Shown: in pieces, positions 56,709 through 64,000 of the stretch
Layout of the letters: each line of letters begins with the position of its first letter
How positions within the stretch are numbered: position 1 is the first letter of the stretch
From: Mycogone perniciosa
Lineage: Eukaryota > Ascomycota > Sordariomycetes > Hypocreales > Hypocreaceae
DNA: 64,000 bases
Reading direction: 5' to 3'
Assembly (NCBI GenBank): GCA_025331125.1
Contig: JAOALB010000041.1
Span: 62,001-126,000 of the forward strand
Position numbers and translations under genes: made by a program
Notes under the pieces: model-generated
Told to the model about the DNA's origin: nothing
The model's input: the letters and a program-made list of their open reading frames with translations, nothing else
Database searches by the model: none

Positions 56709-59030
56709 ATGTCCGACAAAGTTGTTTCCTTAGGCTCGCGCCTACACTATCCTATTACCATTACGAAGCTTCTCAAGGCTCCTGGCGACCCCATCAAAAA
56801 ACAGGAGACCATTATAGAGTACAAGTTCACCTGGCGGCGAAAGATTAGCGAGGATACATGGACGGACGAGACGACCTACACCGAGTTTGACAGCCCTGCC
56901 GAGGGTGTCTTGAAGGAATGGCGCATCAAGGAGGGCATGGTAATTGCCGCCGACACGTCATGCATGACGGTCGAAGAGGCCTGCGGACACGAGGTCCAGA
57001 TCCAAGGTCTCTGTAGCTTGTGCGGCGCGGACATGACCGAGACTAACTGGGCCAGCGAAGAGAGGGACACAGATCGGGCCATGATCAATATGACGCACGA
57101 CCAGACGGGGCTGATGGTGAGCCGGAATGTTGCCAAGAAAGCGGAGCACGATACACAGAAAAGATTGCTGCGCCATCGCAAGCTGAGCTTGGTAGTGGAT
57201 CTCGACCAGACCATCATCCATGCCTGTATCGAGCCAACCATTGGCGAGTGGCAGCGCGATCCGACGAATCCCAACCATGCGACTGTCAAACATGTGAAAA
57301 GCTTCCAGCTCAACGATGATGGACCTAGGGGCTTAGCTAGCGGCTGCACCTACTACATCAAGCTACGACCGGGCCTCAAGGAATTCCTCGAGGTCATCTC
57401 CTCGATGTATGAGCTGCACGTCTATACTATGGGAACCCGAGCCTATGCTCTTAATATTGCACGGATTGTTGATCCGGACAGGAGACTGTTTGGCAATCGC
57501 GTCATCAGCCGAGACGAGAATGGAAGTATCACGGCCAAAAGCTTGCAGCGACTGTTCCCTGTCAGTACGGATATGGTTGTCATTATTGATGACCGCGCTG
57601 ATGTATGGCCGATGAACCGGCCCAATTTGATCAAAGTTGTGCCGTACGACTTCTTCAAAGGTATCGGCGATATCAACTCAAGCTTTTTGCCGAAGCGACA
57701 GGACATCCTACCGGCGACCCAGAAACCAAATGGCCTGCCCACAGCTAATCCTACTGCCGATGGGCCAGCTCCGAAGGTATCACCGCTCGATGAACTAGCT
57801 AAGATGGGCGGGAATGACGAGGCCAGCTTAAAAGTCCAGACCGAAGAGCAGGAGAAGACCTTGGAAAGACAGCTAACAGATCGGCCACTACTACATATGC
57901 AAGAGGAGCTGGATAAGGAAGATGAGCGCACATCTCAGGAATCAGAAACTGGCGATTCGGCAAACCATCAACATCACCGACAACTATTAAATGATGATGA
58001 TGAAGAACTCGCCACCCTACAAGACCACCTCACCGACATTCACTCTGCCTTCTACGAAACATATGATAAGAGGAGGGAGGAAAGGAAGCGATCAGAACCG
58101 ACACACCTGCCCGGACACAGCAAAGTACGCAGGAAACCGCCTACGGATGATGGTGTTGACCTGTCGCTGGTTCCAGACGTGGGCGATATCTTGGACGAAC
58201 TCAAGTCAAGCGTGCTTGAGGGCCTTGTCATTTGCCTATCTGGACTTGTCCCCTTAGGTATCAACGTGGAGGAATCCGAAATCGGGATGCAGGCACAAAG
58301 CTTCGGAGCGCAGGTCATTGACAGCGTCTCTAACCGCATCACTCATCTTGTTGTTTCCACGGCACGACCTCGAACGAAGAAAGTGCAACTGGCTGCCAAG
58401 ATTTCAAGCATCAAGATTGTGAACCAAAACTGGCTCGCTGACTGCCTAAGCCAATGGCGAAGGCTAGACGAGAGCCCCTATTACTTGGATATACTTGATG
58501 CGGATCGCGAAAAGTCTGAAGACAGTACAGAGCCCACTTCAGAGGTTGAGGATAGTGTCGGCGTGAATTCCAAGGAACTGGAAGATTTTGACGAAGAGCT
58601 GAAGGAGCTTTTGGGACTAGATGATGACGATGACGATGATGACGATGAAGAGGGGGAAGAGGAAGCAGACGAAGAAGATGACAATAGTGTTGCAAGCACG
58701 GATGTGGAGAGTGATACAGATGGCCCCAAGAAAAGGGGCATCAAGCGAAAGGACCGAGCAGATGCGACTGAATCGGATGGAGAAGGATCCGATGGCGTTG
58801 CCGGAGAGAGTGCGCTGGCAAAGAAACAGCGAGTGTCACGCAGCAGGGGTGCCTCAGCACTGAGATCTGTGTATACTCCAAATGGGGGCGGCGGCGAAGA
58901 GGACAGCAATCTGCCCACGGAAGCAAACGGCGACGGCAATGCCCAGCAGCAGGACAACGAAGACCGGGACGATGAGTTTGATGAATTGGAGCGGGACCTG
59001 CTGGCGGAGCTTGAAGCCGCTGGGGATTGA
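56709..59030 (+). CDS. FCP1: RNA polymerase II CTD phosphatase Fcp1
   Basis: A Ser2/Ser5-directed phosphatase that resets the RNA polymerase II C-terminal domain for reinitiation. It is intronless with 773 residues. The start ATG at 56709 opens MSDKVVSLGSRLHYPITIT; the frame continues 36 bases upstream only from a non-ATG codon. The catalytic DxDxT motif is DLDQT (Asp164, Asp166, Thr168) in the FCPH domain, which continues through YYIKLRPGLKEFL and IIDDRADVW. Upstream, EACGHEVQIQGLCSLCGAD is the conserved Cys-pair segment of Fcp1. A BRCT domain spans about residues 490-595 (LKSSVLEGLVICLSGLVP, then QNWLADCLSQWRRLDE). A long Asp/Glu-rich tract follows near 638, ending in an acidic tail (FDELERDLLAELEAAGD) typical for TFIIF contact. 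Confidence 0.95.
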   Translation: MSDKVVSLGSRLHYPITITKLLKAPGDPIKKQETIIEYKFTWRRKISEDTWTDETTYTEFDSPAEGVLKEWRIKEGMVIAADTSCMTVEEACGHEVQIQGLCSLCGADMTETNWASEERDTDRAMINMTHDQTGLMVSRNVAKKAEHDTQKRLLRHRKLSLVVDLDQTIIHACIEPTIGEWQRDPTNPNHATVKHVKSFQLNDDGPRGLASGCTYYIKLRPGLKEFLEVISSMYELHVYTMGTRAYALNIARIVDPDRRLFGNRVISRDENGSITAKSLQRLFPVSTDMVVIIDDRADVWPMNRPNLIKVVPYDFFKGIGDINSSFLPKRQDILPATQKPNGLPTANPTADGPAPKVSPLDELAKMGGNDEASLKVQTEEQEKTLERQLTDRPLLHMQEELDKEDERTSQESETGDSANHQHHRQLLNDDDEELATLQDHLTDIHSAFYETYDKRREERKRSEPTHLPGHSKVRRKPPTDDGVDLSLVPDVGDILDELKSSVLEGLVICLSGLVPLGINVEESEIGMQAQSFGAQVIDSVSNRITHLVVSTARPRTKKVQLAAKISSIKIVNQNWLADCLSQWRRLDESPYYLDILDADREKSEDSTEPTSEVEDSVGVNSKELEDFDEELKELLGLDDDDDDDDDEEGEEEADEEDDNSVASTDVESDTDGPKKRGIKRKDRADATESDGEGSDGVAGESALAKKQRVSRSRGASALRSVYTPNGGGGEEDSNLPTEANGDGNAQQQDNEDRDDEFDELERDLLAELEAAGD

Positions 59031-59610
59031 AGGATAGTGAGAGCAACGATCTGAGGCAATAGATACGGTTGCTTGGTCTATTTATTGATCGGTGTGGCAC
59101 ATGTAGTTCACAGGATGGCGGGCGTTCCTTTTAGAGTAATTTGATGTATCAGGGACAAGGTTAGGAGTTTTTCTGTTTATACCCCATTCTCTGGTCAGAT
59201 GATGATTTCAACTCGATTGAAGTTGGCTTTTATTTGATGTGATTCGAATAGAAATCTACAGAATGTGGGTTTGCCTTTGTTTTCCAGATGAAAGCGAGGA
59301 ACATTCCTCGAGTGAAGTCTTTTGACACACGTGACTACATCTTGCACTATCAACATTTGCAGACTATCCGTAATCGGGAGACTAATACTAATAGTCATGG
59401 GTTAGTTAAGTCAAGCTACTCCGTAGATATGACGCAAGTATATGATACGAGGTATACGAGCTGAAAACGAGGGCTAAGTCAACTGATGTTCCTCCGGGGA
59501 ATAACAGATTTATTGGTTTGAGACAAGTTCACAAGTCTTTTGCCATTTATTGTTGCAATAACCACTTTCAACTGTAGTTGTATTATATCCTTTAGTGTCA
59601 GCAAACCAGA
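59031..59610. other. Intergenic region, FCP1 to SDR
   Basis: About 580 bp. One palindrome unit (TACTCCGTA near 59418) is present. No gene is seen. Confidence 0.45.
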
Positions 59611-60605
59611 ATGGGCCTTGGCTACGATCCTGATAAAGAGATCCCTGACCTGTCAGGAAAGGTTATTCTCCTAACTGGCGGTATAGACAACTGAATCCTT
59701 CCAACTATATATAGTACTATCGTCTATCCAACTACGGACTGACAATGCATATAGGGACCAGCGGCGTTGGCAAAGCAGCTGTTCTAGAACTCGCCAAACA
59801 CAATCCAGAGCACATTTACTTCACCGGTCGCAACCAGAGCGCCGCCTCTGCCGTCATTGCTCAATGTCCTAACGACGGCTCCAACATCACCTTCCTCCCT
59901 TGCGACTTCACCAGCCTCGAGAGCATTCGCCAAGCTGCTGAGAAGTTCGAGTCTACCCGTCTGGACATCTTCATCGCCAACGCGGGCATCACGTCTGCGC
60001 CCCCTTCCCTGACCAAGGATGGGTATGAGATTCAGTTTGGCACAAACCACGTGGGCAACGCGGCGTTGCTGCTGCGCCTGTTGCCCGTTATGCTGCGCAC
60101 CGCAAGGGAAGTTCCCGGCGCGGATGTGCGGTTTGTGGCCGTCACATCGCTGATGTTTAGGAGTCATCCGGCGAATGGTATCGACTTTGACGGCCTGAGA
60201 ACGACGCAGGAGAACTTGACGTTTGGCGGCTGGGCCCGGTATGGACAGTCGAAGCTGGCTAATATCCTGCTGGCGCGCGAACTGGGCAAGCGGTATCGGC
60301 AGATTACCAGCTTGGCTGTCCATCCCGGCGCGGTGAACAGCGAGATGGTGGCTCGTTCAGGATTTTGGGATAGGTTATTGATACATATCACGAACCCACG
60401 GGGCCTGTTGTCGCCTCGGGAGGGATGCTTCAATACCGTGTGGGCGGCGACAGCGGATGTCAAGGAGAAACTGAAGCATGAAAGGGCAGCGCTTTTTGAA
60501 CCGGTGGGTAAGGCAAATGGCGGAGATGGCAAATGTCATGACGATGACTTGTCGAGAAAGCTGTGGGAATGGACTGTCAAGGAGGTCGGCGTTGATGTCG
60601 AATGA
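59611..60605 (+). CDS. Short-chain dehydrogenase/reductase
   Basis: An NAD(P)-dependent oxidoreductase of 306 residues. Exons 59611-59680 and 59755-60605; the intron GTATAG to ATATAG joins LTGG to TSGVGK, giving the full cofactor motif TGGTSGVG. Without that first exon the motif would be broken, so the start is the ATG at 59611 (MGLGYDPDKEIPDLSGK). ANAG lies near residue 99 and the catalytic YGQSK at Tyr186/Lys190. It resembles fungal SDRs of the retinol/WW-domain oxidoreductase group. It is separate in sequence from the SDR at 40.6 kb. Substrate unknown. Confidence 0.87.
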
Positions 60606-60916
60606 GTTGGCTGGCTGAGCCACTGCGTGATGGTAAGGGGCTTGTATTTTTAGTGACACGATAATGAGTAGCACCTCTCCTCTCGATGCTTGATTTGTAT
60701 CTGGACTCTTGTAAGATTAGCTAGGCACGGCACGACACGGCTCGAGATATCGAAACACAAAACACAAAACAGATCAATGATTTAGCCATGCCGTCTCTCA
60801 TTTTCGTTGATGGAGCCAAGCAGGCGACAAGTACGTATATACAGAGTCCCAATCCATTCGGTAATAGGTCCACCTCGAAATCGCAGTCTTCCCTTCGTTC
60901 TCCTGATTTACCGTTT
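60606..60916. other. Convergent region, SDR / GRIM-19
   Basis: About 310 bp between converging stops. Nothing is recognised; it would contain both 3' ends. Confidence 0.5.
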
Positions 60917-61624
60917 CTATTTCGATGGAGCTGGTGACACAGCAAAAGTTGGCCGCACAAATCTGTTTATTCTGTCAGCTCCCAGTCCCAAATGCGCCGA
61001 GGTCGAGATGACTCACCTGTCGTTGTTGTAGACCTTTGTGTTCTCACCCAACAACTCCTTCTCGCGCTTCTGGTCGGCCCAGTATCGTCGCACTTGGTCG
61101 CGGTCCTCCTCGGCCTGCAGCAGAGGGATCAGGTTGATACGAGCCCACATCTTCTCACGCGCAAGCTCGCTGAGAGGAGGTAGAAATGCGAGTCAGCAAT
61201 ATTCGGAATTGAGGGGGTGCGCGAGATGTACGTACTTGGCCTCTCGAATACCGTGGATCAACCTGTACCAGCCGTAACCCATGATGGCACCCATACCGAG
61301 CAGTAGGACGCCAGGTCGGAAGCCTTTGGCGGGCAGGTTTCGCTATTTAAATGTTAATACACATCGCTACTTGTTTTGTTCATATCGTCCTCGTCAATTC
61401 TCGCTCGTTGGCGTAGGTAAATTCCGCATGTGCAGCGTGTGTTGGGCATTCCGAGCCATATAGTTCTCTTCCCCAGGGCTCATCACCCATGCCAGCGATC
61501 CAGCCCATGCCGCTCATAAACGAACAAACGAATCCGAGATGAAATCGAAATTGAGGCTCCCCGCACAACGCACCTTATACTGGACGGGCTCGTACCCGCC
61601 CCTGGGGGGCATATCTTGAGGCAT
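60917..61624 (-). CDS. Complex I subunit NDUFA13 (GRIM-19, B16.6)
   Basis: A membrane-arm accessory subunit of mitochondrial complex I. Four exons: 61574-61624, 61236-61342, 61017-61169 and 60917-60962, giving 118 residues. The N-terminus MPQDMPPRGGYEPVQYKRNLPAKG carries the family signature, followed by one hydrophobic segment (RPGVLLLGMGAIMGYGWYRL) and a charged helix (ELAREKMWARINLIPLLQAEEDRD). The tail is VRRYWADQKREKELLGEN, then RFVRPTFAVSPAPSK from a 46-nt last exon that is essential for the conserved C-terminus. No classical presequence, as is normal for this protein. Confident assignment. Confidence 0.94.
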
Positions 61625-63090
61625 GGTGGGCGATCGTGTAGCGGCCGAACCGGGTCGGTTTCGGGGTCAATTGCGTCGCAGATAAATGGTCCCGATCGTC
61701 GCTGCGTGTGTCGAGACAGTCGTGTCCGGTATGCGTCCGCTTGCGCCACCGAGAGGGAAGATATCGGGATCCTCGAAGCCGAAGCTGTCTGACGATTGTT
61801 TTCCGTGAGAGCCTCCGCAGAGGTTGCGTTAAGACAGTGGCTTACATAATACACTTGGTGGGGCCAATTATTGTTCTACTGGCCGAATCAAGATGCCTTC
61901 TTTTGTCATATTAATATTCCAACAAACAGCTTCATTTCTTCCGCTGCCACTGTTGCATCATTTCAATTAAAAAAAAAGAGCACTCGATGGATTCTCCACC
62001 CAACTGGGATCGTCAGAACGTGTTCCCCAGCCTGTGTCTGACGCCCTGAACACGCAGGTGGTGGCTATGTGCTGAGTGAGACGTGATGCTGAGCGCCAAA
62101 CACCGTCCACTTCCGTCTAGGCCATATCCATTCATGCTCTTCTCAAAACCCATGGGCCAGTGCTGGAGATTGATGCTGGAATCCACTGACGAGTGGTTCT
62201 GAAGTACAGGCCGCTGCCACACTAATCAGAAGCAGGCTGTCTGTCCACTCAGCCAAGTGACAAGGCCATACAGCAGCCAATTCCATTGCTCATCCCACCG
62301 CGTAATGGTGTCTTTTTCTCTCTTATCTGAATCAAGCGGCAGTCCAAGACTTCCAAGCCCAAGTATCTCGGGACTTCGACGGTATTCTCGTCCAAATTGG
62401 TGTGGAGTCCTCGATACACATAGATCACCCTTGGCCCATGCAATGCCTTGTCTTCTCTGCGCGCCCAATGGCCCTCTCGGACTCTCCGCCTGCAAGATCC
62501 TACTAGCTAGGTCAGCAAGCCAGATCTCACCGTCACTCATGTTGTGCGGTTCCGATCATATCCGCCTTTCGCCGCCCACCAGACAGCCTTAATCAACGAT
62601 TCCGCTCTGGTGATCGGCATGTGACATTAACCTTTTAGGTTTCCGCGGATTGGTGGTCCTCCTGGTTGCCTTTCTTAGCCGCTTGACGGAACGACGCCTC
62701 CTTTTTTTCATGCCAACTACAGAGGCATGTTGGACAGGCATGGGGTGATGAAAACGGTGCCTGACGCTTGTCAACAAAAAAAAACGCAGCCTCGGCGGCA
62801 GTCCGATTGATTGCCCGTTCTATTGTTGCTTTCATTCATTAATCTCTCCTTCATCTGAATCTAATAAATATAGGAACAGTCGTTCTTCTCCAGGTTTGCT
62901 TTTCATCCCCTTCTGATACTTCTGATACCTCTGATATATACATCACCTGCTTCTCTCGGCGAGCTGCCACGCCTGCTCATGCATTTCAGCTGCCGAGCAT
63001 CTCCAACTTTATAATTAATGAATCACCACCACGCCTTCAATTGAATTATAATAAAGACAGAAACAGAAGAAGTGAAAAAAAAGATCCACA
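61625..63090. other. Gene-free stretch between GRIM-19 and the last gene
   Basis: About 1.5 kb. Overlapping open frames on both strands lack motifs. AT-rich leader DNA precedes the 63091 gene, including short A-runs. No gene is supported. Confidence 0.4.
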
Positions 63091-63723
63091 ATGTACGGCA
63101 ATTTTCAGCAAATTCCCTACCCTACCCACAAGAGCCCTATGGACGGCGACACAGCGAACCGCGACCTTGACTGGCTCTACGCCTCTCAAACCGACCGTGT
63201 TTTTGTCTTCCGCGTGGACGAGTTTGGTGTAACACGCCAGCAGAAGCTGGATCTTCTGCAGTCTCACTTCTGGCCAGCACTCGCTCGCTGGGTCGTCTCC
63301 CGCCAGCAGATTCTGCCAGGCGGCACCATCATCGGCGGCTGGTGGCGCGCCGACATGCAGGGCATGATGGACTGGTACCGCGAGTGTTTTCACATGACGG
63401 CGCGGTGGGAGGATGCTATTATCGCGCACACAGATGGCATCTGGAGAACGGCCCTCGAAACGTCACCGTGGCGTGACTGGCCCGAGTTCTTCTTGCTGTT
63501 GAAGGAGCCTGTTGTAGACGAATATGGGGAGCCGAAGAGGGATAGCGCTGGTCGCATCATCTACCAGGACCGGGACCCTCGTGCGGATGGCATGGAGGAT
63601 GCATTCATGGATGTGTGGGAGTCGGTTGCCAACTTGCGACCCCTCAAGGACATCTCACGTGGTGGCAAGGAGTGCAACATACCCCTCCCATCACAGTCTC
63701 AGAATGGCAGCGTATGTGTCTGA
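63091..63723 (+). CDS. Hypothetical protein, 210 aa, no recognised domain
   Basis: A single-exon frame with an ATG in good context (CACAATGT) after an A-rich leader. Composition is protein-like: many Trp (DWLYAS, FWPALARWV, GGWWRADMQGMMDWYRE, WRDWPEFF) and charged residues, with no signal peptide or membrane helix. Acidic C-terminal half (ADGMEDAFMDVWESVANLRP). I do not recognise a family. The frame is long for chance, and the translated pattern of hydrophobic and charged residues suggests a folded soluble protein. Possibly lineage-restricted. No function is proposed. Confidence 0.6.
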   Translation: MYGNFQQIPYPTHKSPMDGDTANRDLDWLYASQTDRVFVFRVDEFGVTRQQKLDLLQSHFWPALARWVVSRQQILPGGTIIGGWWRADMQGMMDWYRECFHMTARWEDAIIAHTDGIWRTALETSPWRDWPEFFLLLKEPVVDEYGEPKRDSAGRIIYQDRDPRADGMEDAFMDVWESVANLRPLKDISRGGKECNIPLPSQSQNGSVCV

Positions 63724-64000
63724 GGGGAGTGCGAGTGTTGGAGATTCTTGGCTTTTTCCTGGAGGCGCATGCATGCTATATGAATCATGACTGAATGATG
63801 TTTATGAGTATTCCTAGTATACTTCCAATCACAACTTCCATCTCATCATTCATTCATCTCCTTCATGAACATCTAGGTGTTGAACCATTAAAAATGACCA
63901 TTCTGTCTATCATGTGCGTAATCTATGTCCATATATTAATTTAATTGTGTTCATTCATCCATTGCCATTAACCCAGTATCCAACCCAGTATCCCGTGCTC
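63724..64000. other. 3' flank at window end
   Basis: AT-rich DNA following the last gene; nothing is recognised before the window ends. Confidence 0.4.

Noticed and set aside
58481..59059. 192-residue Ser-rich minus-strand frame
   Set aside because: It is the antisense of the Asp/Glu-rich tail of Fcp1, which naturally yields Ser runs.

Overview
The window looks like nuclear DNA of a filamentous ascomycete, probably a Sordariomycete and perhaps Hypocreales. Genes are widely spaced. They carry short GT-AG introns of about 50-110 nt (one much longer, two unresolved or optional), and the products have filamentous-fungal character: a siderophore MFS transporter, a WSC-domain wall protein, Bsd2, a Lee1-like CCCH protein and a JlbA-like bZIP. 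The species cannot be read from the sequence alone. Coordinates run from start codon to stop codon, introns included; exon boundaries are given in each entry.

Layout. 0-10.5 kb: siderophore transporter (-), mitochondrial citrate carrier (+), Cbp6-like complex III assembly factor (-), Bsd2 (+), a decayed terpene synthase (+) and an isoaspartyl methyltransferase (+). 10.7-20 kb: WSC wall protein (-), gene-poor DNA with a truncated MITE and a tRNA-Arg(CCG), a secreted Cys-rich protein (+) and a conserved unknown (+). 20-28 kb: complex I subunit NDUFS8 (+), M14 carboxypeptidase (-), mitochondrial acyl carrier protein (+) and a CCCH zinc-finger protein (-). 28-36.5 kb is a gene desert. 36.5-44 kb: an 81-residue Cys-rich protein (-), a bZIP factor with a leader uORF (-), an SDR (-) and an NCS1 permease (-), then an intact MITE. 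45-59 kb is a housekeeping block: CHL1 helicase (-), ribosomal protein uL15/L28 (+), Cdc7 kinase (-), condensin Cnd1 (+) and CTD phosphatase Fcp1 (+). 59.6-64 kb: a second SDR (+), complex I subunit GRIM-19 (-) and an unknown 210-residue protein (+).

Two themes stand out. Five products act in mitochondria (citrate carrier, Cbp6, NDUFS8, ACP, GRIM-19). Three housekeeping genes act on chromosomes (CHL1 in cohesion, Cdc7 in replication firing, Cnd1 in condensation); Cdc7 and Cnd1 are divergent, and CHL1 diverges from L28 with an MCB-type site close to its start. The intergenic DNA is strewn with short palindromes built on TACGGAGTA/TACTCCGTA and TACGAAGTA. No convincing wholly new multi-gene system was found. 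The most unusual items are the non-autonomous transposon pair, the palindrome family, the bZIP leader whose open frame has no AUG, the small Cys-rich protein and the terpene synthase relic.
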